This document shows, piece after piece, positions 54,370 to 62,888 of a stretch of 64,000 nucleotides of DNA (the first letter of the stretch is position 1; each line of letters opens with the position of its first letter). Below the pieces are notes generated by a model. That model made no database searches. It was not told the origin of the DNA and saw only the letters and a program-made list of their open reading frames with translations. Location: positions 1,736,001 through 1,800,000 of the forward strand of contig NZ_CP016753.1 of assembly GCF_002240055.1 (NCBI RefSeq). Direction: 5' to 3'. The stretch comes from Leptotrichia sp. oral taxon 498. GTDB taxonomy: Bacteria > Fusobacteriota > Fusobacteriia > Fusobacteriales > Leptotrichiaceae. Made by a program: the position numbers and the translations under genes.

Positions 54370-55722
54370 CTAAACATTTTTATTTGACCAATTTATTTTT
54401 AAAACTAAAATAAAAAATAAAATGCCAGCACACATATTTGAAAATAAATTTCCCCAAAAAACAGAGTAAACTCCTAAAAATGACTTTGTAAAAAGAATGA
54501 ATAAATATCTAAAGAACCAAATTCTTAATACAGACATAAACATTGGAACCTTTGTTCGACCAAGAGCAATGAAAACTCCTTGACAAACGCAGAAAATTCC
54601 GAAACTTATCACGGAATAAGTATAAATATTTAAAGCTTTGTTCGCAATTTCCAAAACAGCTTTTTCCCTTGTAAAAGATAAAGTTAATACTTCATCTAAA
54701 GGAAGAATTAAAGCAATTATTAAAATTGCTATAACTATGCTTGTTGCTATTCCGCAGTAAAAAATCTTTTTAGACTTTTTAATATTTCCGATTCCCATGT
54801 TCATACTTACCATACTTGTAACGGTTATTCCAATGGAAGCTGGTAAAATGAAACAAATTGAATTTATATTTGATGCGATCCCTTGAGCATTTAAGGATAT
54901 TGCGCCATATTTTTCCACTTCTGTATTTATTAAGAAAAAGCCTAATTGAATTAACATATAACTTATCATTGATGGAAAACCTATTCGGAGTAATTTTTTC
55001 ACGATAGGAGGAATAAATTTATATTTTTTTATTTCTAGACGCATATCATCTTTTTTTATAAACAAATCATGATACATCCAAATTGTTACGACAACATATG
55101 AGCAAAATGTTGCAATTACTGCTCCAAATATTTTTAATTTAAAAAAATATAAAAAAACTGTATTGAAAATAATTTTTAAAATAAGCAGGATAAAAATTCT
55201 TATTAATGGAACTTCTGGTCGTCCAATGGAATTTTTTGCCGCATTATAAATCGAAGCTAGAAAATTGAATGGAATGACCAATGAATAAAGCGAGATATAA
55301 ATAAATACATTATTTTTTATCTCTGGGGTTGTATATTCAGCTATAAAAAAAGCTAAAATTACGCAGACTGGGATTAATCCTAAACCGATAAAAAAGCTAA
55401 ATACAAAAATTTGTAAAGTTGTTTCTTTTACAGCACGAATAATTCCACGACCATAGAGTTTTCCAATCATTGCCATTGCAGCGGCACCAAGTCCCTGCGA
55501 GAGAGCTATCATTGTGTTTAAAATTGGTTGACTAAATGAAACTGAACTTGCGACAAGTACACCACCTAAATTATTTAAGAAAAGTCCGTCTGAAAGCGGG
55601 ATTAACGCTTGAATTATTCCAACCATGAGAGTTGGGACGGATAAAAATAAAAGTGTTGTTAAAATATTTCCATTTAAAATCATTTCACGGCGTTCTTCTG
55701 CCGATTGCTTTGAAAATAACAT
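54370..55722 (-). CDS. MATE-family efflux transporter
   Basis: 450 aa, 12 membrane segments in two repeats. The N-terminal NILTTLLFLSVPTLMVGIIQ and SQGLGAAAMAMIGKLYGRG are typical of the MepA/Vmr branch, different from the MATE protein at 21 kb. The middle linker is RLEIKKYKFIPPIVKKLLRIGFP. It probably exports a cationic drug or metabolite with Na+ or H+; substrate unknown. The ATG has a GGAGAGAT site on the minus strand. It is divergent from the SUKH-like gene. Confidence 0.91.
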   Translation of the reverse strand: MLFSKQSAEERREMILNGNILTTLLFLSVPTLMVGIIQALIPLSDGLFLNNLGGVLVASSVSFSQPILNTMIALSQGLGAAAMAMIGKLYGRGIIRAVKETTLQIFVFSFFIGLGLIPVCVILAFFIAEYTTPEIKNNVFIYISLYSLVIPFNFLASIYNAAKNSIGRPEVPLIRIFILLILKIIFNTVFLYFFKLKIFGAVIATFCSYVVVTIWMYHDLFIKKDDMRLEIKKYKFIPPIVKKLLRIGFPSMISYMLIQLGFFLINTEVEKYGAISLNAQGIASNINSICFILPASIGITVTSMVSMNMGIGNIKKSKKIFYCGIATSIVIAILIIALILPLDEVLTLSFTREKAVLEIANKALNIYTYSVISFGIFCVCQGVFIALGRTKVPMFMSVLRIWFFRYLFILFTKSFLGVYSVFWGNLFSNMCAGILFFILVLKINWSNKNV

Positions 55723-55895
55723 ATAAATCTCTCCTTTTCTATAAAATAAATTTTTTTATATTTTTAAAATAATATTTTTCAGGTTGCTAAACTATATGAT
55801 AACATTTAAAAGAAAAAAAATCAAATATTTATTTTTATGATTTTTATGTTACAAAATAGCAGAACAAAATTATTTTTTTAATAAAATAAATATGT

Positions 55896-55924
55896 TTGCA
55901 TATCTTAAAATCGTTTGATATAAT
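55896..55924 (+). promoter_or_regulatory. Promoter of the SUKH-like gene
   Basis: TTGCAT, 17-base spacer, TATAAT. Confidence 0.7.
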
Positions 55925-55987
55925 ATTAATATAAATATTTAAAAAATTTTTAAAAACTAATTATATGTTAGAAACAAAGAAAGGAAT

Positions 55988-56641
55988 TTGAAGAGATTGA
56001 AAAATTTTACATTTGATAATACAAAAAAATTAACAAAAAATAAAAAATATACTCAAGCTGAATTATTTAAAATGGTTTCAGAAAATGAAGATTTGAGAGA
56101 AAAAACAGAAACATTATTTGCATTGGACTTTAAAGATTTAACATTGGTAAAGGATGAATATCCAGATTATGAATTTAATATTGATGGAAAAGTTTTTGCC
56201 GAAGATGGTGGAGCTGGAGTTTATATTTTGCTGGAAGATGGCAGCATTGGCTATGTCTGTTTTGATTTTCCGCTTGAATGCGGGAGAATTGCTGAAAATT
56301 TGGCGGAATGGTTTGAACTACTTTTAAATTGTGCTAATTTTTGGTGGAATTATGCGAATAGGGAATATTTGGAAAATTTTGAAATGCTGGAAAAGAAAGT
56401 GGAAAAAACTGAATCAGAAAGGCGAGAAAATTTTGAAGATACTTATGGGGACGATATGCCATCTTATCTTGAATTGCAAAAGGAATTGTCAGAAAAACTG
56501 GATATAAAAATATATGATAATATTGCAAAAGATGTTTTACAAAGATTTTTTAAAATGGCGGAAAGAAAGCCTAAATTTATAACAAAGTATGTTCCAGATG
56601 ATGAAATTGCGAAAGACTTAATAAAAGAATTAGGAAGATAA
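55988..56641 (+). CDS. SUKH-like (SMI1/KNR4) protein, possible immunity protein
   Basis: 217 aa, acidic and cytoplasmic. The part with FNIDGKVFAEDGGAGVYILLED and GSIGYVCFDFPLECGRIAENLAEWFELLLN (about 57-108) has the SMI1/KNR4-type pattern of a Gly-rich turn, GSIGYV strand and Asn-Leu-x-Glu-Phe helix. SUKH proteins often protect against contact-dependent toxins, but also occur alone. No toxin gene is beside it. TTG start after GAAAGGAA. Confidence 0.55.
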   Translation: MKRLKNFTFDNTKKLTKNKKYTQAELFKMVSENEDLREKTETLFALDFKDLTLVKDEYPDYEFNIDGKVFAEDGGAGVYILLEDGSIGYVCFDFPLECGRIAENLAEWFELLLNCANFWWNYANREYLENFEMLEKKVEKTESERRENFEDTYGDDMPSYLELQKELSEKLDIKIYDNIAKDVLQRFFKMAERKPKFITKYVPDDEIAKDLIKELGR

Positions 56642-56856
56642 TCTATAAGAATTAAATAGATTTAGAAAAAAATATAATTATAATATGGAAAAATATTTAG
56701 AAAAAAATAAATAGTCGAAAAATTTTTGGAATTAAGAAAAAAGAGAACTATTTGAATTATTAATTTTGTAAAATTATAAACAATATGATTGATAAGATAG
56801 TTATAAATTGTAACTAACTAGAATAAATATAAAGCATAGAGAGGGAAAAATAAAAA

Positions 56857-57780
56857 ATGTTAAAAAAAGAAATTTTTAAAATAGGTTCGCATGTGGGAAT
56901 GAGTGGGAAAAATATGTTTCTGGGTTCTGTGAAAGAAGCTATTTCTTATGGCTCAAATACATTTATGATTTATACTGGAGCTCCACAAAATACCCGAAGA
57001 AAGCCAATTGAAGAATTGAATATTGAGGCTGGGCTTAAACTCATGGGAGAAAATGGGATTGATATAGATGACATCGTTGTTCACGCTCCGTATATTATAA
57101 ATCTTGGGAATGCTGTAAAGCCTGAAACTTTTGAGATTGCTGTGCAGTTTTTGAGAACGGAGATTGAAAGGACAGATGCGATTGGAGCAAAGAGAATTGT
57201 GCTTCATCCTGGAGCTCATGTTGGGGAAAGTGCGTCGACAGGGATTGATAAGATTATTGAAGGATTAAATGAAGTTTTGACAAAAGAACAGAAAACGACT
57301 GTGGCACTTGAGACGATGGCTGGAAAAGGTACGGAAATTGGGAGAAGTTTTGAAGAAATTGCAAAAATCATTGATGGTGTAAAATTAAAGGATAAACTGA
57401 CAGTTTGTTTTGATACTTGCCATGTTCACGATGCTGGATATGATATTGTGAATGATTTTGAAGGAGTTATTGAACAGTTTGACAAAATTGTTGGAATTGA
57501 CAGAATTTCAGTTATTCACTTGAATGATAGTAAAAATGTGTGTGGTGCACATAAAGATAGACACGAAAATTTGGGATTTGGAAACATTGGCTTTGAAGTG
57601 TTAAATAAAATTGCACATTTTGAAAAATTTTCTCATTTACCTAAGATTTTGGAAACACCTTATGTGGCTTTGAGCGATGATAAAAAGGCTAAAAAAGTTC
57701 CGCCGTATAAATTTGAGATTGAGATGTTGAGAAACGGGAAGTTTGATGAAGACGTGATGGAGAAAATAAAAAATCAGTAA
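56857..57780 (+). CDS. nfo: Endonuclease IV
   Basis: AP endonuclease for base excision repair with a trinuclear zinc site. 307 aa. Seen: [17 protein letters not shown] (5-21), [12 protein letters not shown] (about 72-83), [11 protein letters not shown] (about 113-123), [12 protein letters not shown] (about 149-160), [13 protein letters not shown] (about 185-197), VIHLNDSKN and [14 protein letters not shown]. All metal ligands are present. ATG behind GAGAGGG. Confidence 0.96.
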   Translation: MLKKEIFKIGSHVGMSGKNMFLGSVKEAISYGSNTFMIYTGAPQNTRRKPIEELNIEAGLKLMGENGIDIDDIVVHAPYIINLGNAVKPETFEIAVQFLRTEIERTDAIGAKRIVLHPGAHVGESASTGIDKIIEGLNEVLTKEQKTTVALETMAGKGTEIGRSFEEIAKIIDGVKLKDKLTVCFDTCHVHDAGYDIVNDFEGVIEQFDKIVGIDRISVIHLNDSKNVCGAHKDRHENLGFGNIGFEVLNKIAHFEKFSHLPKILETPYVALSDDKKAKKVPPYKFEIEMLRNGKFDEDVMEKIKNQ

Positions 57781-57979
57781 AATCTTTTTTAGATAGTTGT
57801 GTAGGCAAAATTTTTAAAAATCAAGCAGGAATAGAATTTACGGTAGCAAGGAATTAAGACTTTCACTAGAAAATGTAAAATAAAGTAAGAAAATTAAATG
57901 TAAAAAATGCTCTGTTTATTAGAATTTTTATACCTTTGGAAATAACTATACGATAAAAAATAAGGAGATTTGTGGAACA

Positions 57980-58510
57980 TTGAAAAAATTACAAGAAGAT
58001 TTTTTTAAAAAATTAAATAGTATAATAAAAGATATGGCATATCAACTAGAATATGGAATATCAGATGAATGGGAAAAAATGTACTTTCGTGCAGATATGG
58101 ATGATAATTTTGGTGGAAAAGTAAATTTTTACTTTAATACGACTGAAAACAAAGAATATAAGTGTTGTACAGAGATTCCTAAAATGTATAATGTACCCGA
58201 AAAAGAATATTATGAATATTTTGGAAAGGTGTATGAATCATTAATATTCTTGAAAGAGTTATTTTTAGAATATAAACGGACAACTTGGAAGGCGATAACT
58301 ATAATTGTAGATAAAAAAATGACAATAAAAACAGATTATGATTATACGGATTGGTTAAGCAGCCCTTATGATTCAGATTTATTGCTAGAATATTTTTTTA
58401 AGTATAAATATTTGGGGGAAATGCCTAAAACTGAAAATCGGGAAAAGTTGTTTAAAAAAATTGAAAAATATCAGAAACGAGTAGTTACATGCGTTTCGAA
58501 TAAAAAATAG
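57980..58510 (+). CDS. YezG/DUF600-family immunity-like protein
   Basis: 176 aa. Matches the YezG pattern: EYGISDEWEKMYFRADMDDNFGGKVNFYF (about 20-48), EIPKMYNVPEKEYYEYF, TTWKAITIIVDKKMTIKTDYDYTDW and EYFFKYKYLGEMP. In Bacillus, YezG-type proteins are antitoxins for LXG toxins of the type VII secretion system. No toxin is adjacent; 57830-57884 holds a short protein-like tail (NRIYGSKELRLSLENVK, then stop) that might be a toxin remnant. TTG start, AAGGAGA about 13 bases upstream. The last codons overlap the 5' end of the tnpB frame. Confidence 0.8.
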   Translation: MKKLQEDFFKKLNSIIKDMAYQLEYGISDEWEKMYFRADMDDNFGGKVNFYFNTTENKEYKCCTEIPKMYNVPEKEYYEYFGKVYESLIFLKELFLEYKRTTWKAITIIVDKKMTIKTDYDYTDWLSSPYDSDLLLEYFFKYKYLGEMPKTENREKLFKKIEKYQKRVVTCVSNKK

Positions 58511-59589
58511 TATATTTAACAAAAAGACAGCAAGAAGTCCAGGAATTATTGATAAACAAGACTTTTGGATGTGTCCGTTTTGTTTACAATACAATTTTGT
58601 ACACTGCGAATAAAATTTATGAAGAAACTGGAAAAAATAAAATAATTACACCTGCCAGTTTGAAGAATGAAAATCAATTTTTGAAAGAAGTAGACAGCTT
58701 GGCACTTGCAAATGCTCAATTGAATGTAAAACGATCGTTTACAAATTTTTTTCAGAAGAGAGCGAAGTTTCCAAAGTTCAAATCTAAAAAGACTAGTGTT
58801 AAAAGTTATACGACAAATTGTGTGAACAATTCGATACGAATTGAAGAAAATAAATATTTGATTTTGCCAAAACTGAAAAAAGTAAAATTGAAATATCATA
58901 GAGAAATACCAAAGAATTATAGAATAAAGTCGGTAACATTGACAAACAGTAATGGAAATTACTATGTTTCTGTTTTGACGGAATTTGAAAAAGAAATTCA
59001 AAAGGTAGCTAGTAAAGATAAAGTGATTGGACTTGATTTTTCAATGTCTGAATTATTTGTCAGTTCTGAAAACCAAAGGGCTGATTATCCAAGATATTTT
59101 AGGATGTTGGAGAAAAAATTGAAAGAATTACAAAAATCATTATCGAGAAAAGTGAAATTTTCTAAAAATTGGTATAAACAAAAAATGAAAATATCAAAAT
59201 TACATGAGTATATCAAGAATTGTCGAAGAGATTTTTTACATAAATTATCGAAAAAATTGTCTGAAATATATAATGCTGTGGTTGTTGAGGATTTGAATAT
59301 GAAAGGGATGATCCGGTCATTAAATTTTGGTAAAAGTATAGGAGATAATGGATGGGGAATGTTTTTGAGAATGCTTGAGTATAAACTGATGTTTTTAGGG
59401 AAACAATTTTTGAAGATAGATAAATGGTTTCCATCGTCGAAAACTTGTAGTAGATGTGGAAATGTTAAAGAGGAACTGAAATTATCAGAAAGAAGTTATA
59501 AATGTGAGTGCTGTGGAATTGAGATTGATAGAGATTATAATGCGGCACTGAATATAAGAGATATTGGAAAAGAAATGTTGAAATATTAG
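58504..59589 (+). CDS. tnpB: TnpB RNA-guided nuclease, start lost
   Basis: Transposon nuclease, ancestor of Cas12. The open frame from 58504 codes 361 residues and begins KIVYLTKRQQEVQELLINKT, the usual N-terminal region short of about five to ten residues. Seen: FGCVRFVYNT, RuvC Asp in VIGLDFSMSELFVSS, RuvC Glu in VVVEDLNMKGM, zinc cysteines in SKTCSRCGN and KCECCG, last RuvC Asp in DRDYNAALNI. All catalytic and zinc residues are present. No ATG/GTG/TTG is in the expected place; the first candidate is TTG at 58549, inside the conserved N-terminus and without a good ribosome site. So it may be silent or weakly expressed. Confidence 0.88.
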   Translation, partial: KIVYLTKRQQEVQELLINKTFGCVRFVYNTILYTANKIYEETGKNKIITPASLKNENQFLKEVDSLALANAQLNVKRSFTNFFQKRAKFPKFKSKKTSVKSYTTNCVNNSIRIEENKYLILPKLKKVKLKYHREIPKNYRIKSVTLTNSNGNYYVSVLTEFEKEIQKVASKDKVIGLDFSMSELFVSSENQRADYPRYFRMLEKKLKELQKSLSRKVKFSKNWYKQKMKISKLHEYIKNCRRDFLHKLSKKLSEIYNAVVVEDLNMKGMIRSLNFGKSIGDNGWGMFLRMLEYKLMFLGKQFLKIDKWFPSSKTCSRCGNVKEELKLSERSYKCECCGIEIDRDYNAALNIRDIGKEMLKY

Positions 59590-59700
59590 GAAATAAAGAA
59601 ACAGGGCAGGGACTGCCTGAAGAGCTTGGTAAATATATTTGGCTAACAAAAGCAGATACTTCCCAAGAAGCTCCCGCTTCTAAAGGCGGGAGTAGTTCAC
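59590..59700 (+). ncRNA. Candidate omega RNA at the tnpB element right end
   Basis: In TnpB systems the guide RNA comes from the 3' end of tnpB through the right end. Here 59620-59676 has CTTGG and CCAAG arms around a loop, then the GAAGCTC-hairpin-GAGTAGTTCAC end. The guide would be the bases after 59700, starting TAAAGCAAGATGAAACTAC. Assigned by position and end structure. Confidence 0.55.
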
Positions 59701-59746
59701 TAAAGCAAGATGAAACTACAAAAAATAATAGAAAGAAGTGATAAAA

Positions 59747-60421
59747 ATGACAAAAAATAAAGAATTGACAAAAAAGGAAATGCTTGAAATATTTAACAGA
59801 AGATATGCGTGCAAAAAATACGATAAGACAAAAGTTGTTTCAGACGAAGATTTTATGGCAATTATTGAGGCAGGGAGACTTTCTCCTAGTTCTTTTGGGC
59901 TTGAGCCTTGGAAATTTATTCTTGTGAAAAATGAGGAAATGCTGAATGACATGAGAGAGTTTGCTTGGGGAGCAATTAACAGCTTGAATGGGGCGAGCCA
60001 TATTGTTATGGTGCTGGCTAGAAAAGGTGTTACTGGTGATAGCGATTATTTTGAAAGAATTGGGAAGGAAATAAAAAATATTTCTGATGAAAATTTGAAG
60101 ATCAGAAAAGAATTTTTTATAAAATTTCAAAAAGAGCATTTTAAGTTGCTGGAAAGTGAAAGAGCATTATTTGACTGGGCTTCAAAACAGACTTACATTG
60201 CAATGGTAAATATGATGAATATGGCTGCGGCTCTTGGGATTGACAGCTGTACGATTGAAGGATTTAATAAAGAAATCGCTGAAAAATACTTCTCTGAAAA
60301 AGGTGTCTTTGATTTGAAGGAATATGGAATTTCATATTTTGTAAGTTTTGGATATAGGGATGAAGATATTACTCCAAAAACTAGAAGAAAACTTTCGGAA
60401 GTTTATGAGGTTGTTGAGTAA
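59747..60421 (+). CDS. Nitroreductase family protein (copy 1)
   Basis: 224 aa FMN enzyme of the NfsB/NADPH-nitroreductase fold. Seen: NRRYACKKYDKTKVVSDEDF (FMN phosphate Arg/Lys, about 14-33), RLSPSSFGLEPWKFILVK (about 43-60), WASKQTYIAMVNMMNMAAALGIDSCTIEGF (about 146-175) and VSFGYRDE near the end. Its physiological substrate is unknown. I took the ATG at 59747; the GTG at 59738 is also in frame. It starts 46 bp after the tnpB element end. Confidence 0.92.
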   Translation: MTKNKELTKKEMLEIFNRRYACKKYDKTKVVSDEDFMAIIEAGRLSPSSFGLEPWKFILVKNEEMLNDMREFAWGAINSLNGASHIVMVLARKGVTGDSDYFERIGKEIKNISDENLKIRKEFFIKFQKEHFKLLESERALFDWASKQTYIAMVNMMNMAAALGIDSCTIEGFNKEIAEKYFSEKGVFDLKEYGISYFVSFGYRDEDITPKTRRKLSEVYEVVE

Positions 60422-60523
60422 TAATTTATAAATTTTTTAGAGAAGAAATATTAAAAATAATGTAAATCTGAAATTTTGAGATATATTTTAACAATTAGAT
60501 ATAAAAAGAAAGAAGTGGTAAAA

Positions 60524-61198
60524 ATGTCAAAAGATACAGAATTAAAAAGAAAAGAAATTATAGAAGTATTTAATAGAAGATATGCATGTAAAAAGTTTAG
60601 TACAAAAAAGAGAGTGTCCGATGAAGATTTGAAAACAATTTTAGAAAGTGCAAGATTATCACCAAGTTCGTTTGGGCTTGAACCTTGGAAATTTTTATTG
60701 TTAAGAAATGAAAAGATGAGAGAAGATTTTAAGGAGTTCTCAACTGGAGCTATAAATAGCTTGAATGGAGCAACAGAAATTGTGATAATTTTGGCTAAAA
60801 AGGGAATTACTGCGGATAGTGAATTTTTCAGACATAGCTATAAAGATGTAAAAAAATTGCCAGATGATGTTTTTGAAATTAAGAAAAATAGTTTTTCAAT
60901 GTTGCAGGAAAAAAATATGAAATTATTGGAAAACGAAAGAACTCTTTTCGACTGGGCTTCAAAGCAAACTTACATTGCACTTGGAAATATGATGACTGTT
61001 GCAGCTTATTTGGGAATTGACAGCTGTGCAATTGAAGGATTTAATAAAGAAAAAGTCGAAAAATATTTGTCAGATATGGAACTTCTTGACTTAAGTGAAT
61101 ACGGAGTTTCTGTGATGGTAAGTTTTGGGTACAGGGATGAAGAACAGCCTGAAAAGATAAGACGAGAGTTAAAAGATGTTCTAGAAATAATTGAATAA
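60524..61198 (+). CDS. Nitroreductase family protein (copy 2)
   Basis: 224 aa, same length and close paralogue of the gene before it: NRRYACKKFSTKKRVSDEDL, RLSPSSFGLEPWKFLLL, WASKQTYIALGNMMTVAAYLGIDSCAIEGF, VSFGYRDE. The short leader GAAAGAAGTG(A/G)TAAAAATG is also shared, so the duplication included the ribosome site. Start at ATG 60524; a longer frame from 60476 is not supported by alignment with copy 1. Confidence 0.92.
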   Translation: MSKDTELKRKEIIEVFNRRYACKKFSTKKRVSDEDLKTILESARLSPSSFGLEPWKFLLLRNEKMREDFKEFSTGAINSLNGATEIVIILAKKGITADSEFFRHSYKDVKKLPDDVFEIKKNSFSMLQEKNMKLLENERTLFDWASKQTYIALGNMMTVAAYLGIDSCAIEGFNKEKVEKYLSDMELLDLSEYGVSVMVSFGYRDEEQPEKIRRELKDVLEIIE

Positions 61199-61244
61199 AA
61201 ATTATAAAAAATATTAAAAAATGAATAAATATAAATAAAGATAA

Positions 61245-61345
61245 AAACACAGTTCTGGTTGGTAGTCCAGACGCAGTAATGTAAGTAACCTGCCTCCTTA
61301 GGTTGTCCATTCTTTATTATAAATTTTTTTAGGGAGGCTGAAATT
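61245..61345 (+). ncRNA. yjdF-motif (azaaromatic) riboswitch
   Basis: The RNA directly before yjdF has two stable hairpins, TCTGG/CCAGA (61254-61271) and AACCT/AGGTT (61287-61304), each with an 8-base loop. The second loop is GCCTCCTT (61292-61299), which can pair base for base with the ribosome site AGGGAGGC (61331-61338), eight pairs with one G-T. Known: yjdF-motif RNAs precede DUF2992 genes in Firmicutes and respond to azaaromatic compounds, probably by freeing the ribosome site. Assigned by position and structure; not tested against the Rfam model. Confidence 0.7.
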
Positions 61346-61346
61346 T

Positions 61347-61763
61347 ATGAAAAAGATTTCAGGAAAATTGACAGTTTTTTTTGAAAATCCGTTTTGGGTA
61401 GGAATTTTTGAAAATTTTGAAAATAATAATTTGTCAGTTTGTAAAGTAACTTTTGGTTCAGAACCTAAAGAATATGAAATTTATGATTTTATATTAAAAA
61501 AGTTCTATAATCTTCGATTTAGTAATGAAATGAAGTCAAATTTTGGGGAGAAAGCAAAAAATCCAAAACGGAGACAACGAGAAATAAAAAAAGAACTCCA
61601 AAGTAAAAAATTTTTGAAAAAATCAGAAGAAATTCTAAAATTACAATACGAAGAGAAAAAAAAGGAACGAAAAGTAAAAACAAAACAAGAAAAAGAATTT
61701 GAAAAACAGAGAAAATTTTTATTGAAACAGGAGAAAAAGAAACAGAAACATAAAGGAAAATAA
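61347..61763 (+). CDS. yjdF: YjdF (DUF2992) family protein
   Basis: 138 aa. Matches YjdF closely: KLTVFFENPFWVGIFE (7-22), VTFGSEPKEYEIYDFIL, NPKRRQREIKKEL (about 72-84), and the very basic helical tail ERKVKTKQEKEFEKQRKFLL. Function unknown; it is thought to help cells deal with toxic aromatic compounds because of the riboswitch upstream. ATG 8 bases after the GGGAGGC site. Confidence 0.92.
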   Translation: MKKISGKLTVFFENPFWVGIFENFENNNLSVCKVTFGSEPKEYEIYDFILKKFYNLRFSNEMKSNFGEKAKNPKRRQREIKKELQSKKFLKKSEEILKLQYEEKKKERKVKTKQEKEFEKQRKFLLKQEKKKQKHKGK

Positions 61764-61824
61764 AAAATTATTATTTAATTAGTCAAAAATATTGAGAATA
61801 ATAAAAAAATATTGGGAGGAAAAA

Positions 61825-61998
61825 GTGGATTTAAAAAAAGAGAATTTAAAAGAATTTATATTGAAATTGAATCAAAAAGATATTAATGAATTAATGGCAA
61901 ATTCTGAAAAAGAAGAAGATATAATTTTTTATAATAAATTGTTTAATTTGATTTTGGAAACAAAGCAAGACGAATTGATAAAAAAAGGTGTGTTTTAA
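61825..61998 (+). CDS. Putative antitoxin of the zeta-type toxin
   Basis: 57 aa, all-helical and charged: DLKKENLKEFILKLNQKDI near the start, EKEEDIIFYNKLFNLILETKQDELIKKG at the end. Its stop overlaps the toxin start by one base (TAATG), as in toxin-antitoxin pairs. GTG start behind GGAGG; a longer frame from 61792 has no site. It is not similar to the epsilon antitoxin as I know it, so the role is inferred from position and size. Confidence 0.6.
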   Translation: MDLKKENLKEFILKLNQKDINELMANSEKEEDIIFYNKLFNLILETKQDELIKKGVF

Positions 61999-62600
61999 TG
62001 AAAAAAGTTTTATATATTTTTGCGGGAGTAAATGGAGCAGGAAAATCAACTCTGTATAATTCTGAAAATTTAGACAATAATATAAAATACAGTACAAGAA
62101 TTAATACAGATGAAATTGTTAGAAAAATCGGAGATTGGAAGAATAATTCTGATCAAATAAAAGCAGCAAAAATGGCGATAAATATAAGAAATGACTGCTT
62201 AAAACATGGAAAATCATTTAATGAGGAAACAACTTTAACTGGGAAAACTATTTTAAAAACTATTGACAAGGCAAAAAAATTAGGTTATGAGTTACAATTA
62301 TTCTATGTTGGAGTTAATAGTCCTGAAATAGCAAAAAAAAGAATAAAAAATAGAGTTGAAAAAGGTGGTCATAATATAGCTGATGAAATAGTTGAAAAAA
62401 GATATTATGAGTCTTTAGAAAATTTAAAACAAGTGATTTTAAAATTTGATGAAATCTATTTTTATGATAATTCTGAAAAATATAAAAATATTTTTTCAGT
62501 TATGAATAATAAGATTTTTTATAAGGATAAAAACTTTAATTGGTCAAAAGAAGCTATAGAAATGATTGAAAATAGAGAGAAAAATATGAAAATGCTTTGA
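61998..62600 (+). CDS. Zeta-toxin-family kinase
   Basis: 200 aa P-loop kinase. Walker A GVNGAGKSTLY (about 10-20), the substrate region RINTDEIVRKIG with Asp (about 35-46), NEETTLTGKTIL (about 75-86), FYVGVNSPEIAKKRIKNRVEKGGHNI with the lid Arg residues (about 102-127), and DEIVEKRY. Family knowledge: zeta toxins phosphorylate UDP-N-acetylglucosamine and block cell-wall synthesis. The stop overlaps the next frame; one additional T would fuse the two. Confidence 0.87.
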   Translation: MKKVLYIFAGVNGAGKSTLYNSENLDNNIKYSTRINTDEIVRKIGDWKNNSDQIKAAKMAINIRNDCLKHGKSFNEETTLTGKTILKTIDKAKKLGYELQLFYVGVNSPEIAKKRIKNRVEKGGHNIADEIVEKRYYESLENLKQVILKFDEIYFYDNSEKYKNIFSVMNNKIFYKDKNFNWSKEAIEMIENREKNMKML

Positions 62601-62887
62601 GAGAACAAAAAAGATTAATTGATCAAAGAAAGGAAAATGTAAAGGATATGCTTATGAATGTTCCAAGAGTAAATCCAGATTATGGAAAAGATATGGATAA
62701 GGATTTGTTTAATGCAAGGGATAATGCCTTAACAGAACAGTTGAACAAAGATTTTCCAAGAAATAATCCATATAGGAATATCAATCCTGATGAAGGTTTA
62801 AATATGCCAAAACCTCAAATAAATAGAGAAAAATCTCAAAATATAAATGAACAGTTAAAGAAATTGAGAGAAAGAGTAGGTAATTAA
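62597..62887 (+). CDS. Small hydrophilic protein, possibly the toxin C-terminus
   Basis: 96 aa, very charged, Asn- and Pro-rich (NVPRVNPDYGKDMDKD, RNNPYRNINPDEGLNMPKP). It begins with TTG overlapping the zeta stop by 4 bases, without a ribosome site of its own. Either it is translated by coupling, or it is the C-terminal extension of the toxin cut off by a missing T in CTTTGA. No family recognised. Confidence 0.5.
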   Translation: MREQKRLIDQRKENVKDMLMNVPRVNPDYGKDMDKDLFNARDNALTEQLNKDFPRNNPYRNINPDEGLNMPKPQINREKSQNINEQLKKLRERVGN

Positions 62888-62888
62888 G

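Larger units (their letters stand above)
58504..59700 (+). mobile_element. IS200/IS605-type element, 5'-truncated, with tnpB
   Basis: It holds tnpB and a right end (59670-59700: GAAGCTC, hairpin CCGC/GCGG, GAGTAGTTCAC), the same end type as the element at 2416-2700. No left-end hairpin and no tnpA are found; at the left the tnpB frame runs straight into the end of the YezG-like gene. The element cannot move by itself. Confidence 0.8.

Noticed and set aside
61041-61310. Minus-strand frame covering the end of nitroreductase 2 and the yjdF leader
   Set aside because: It is the antisense of a clear gene and a structured leader; composition is not protein-like.
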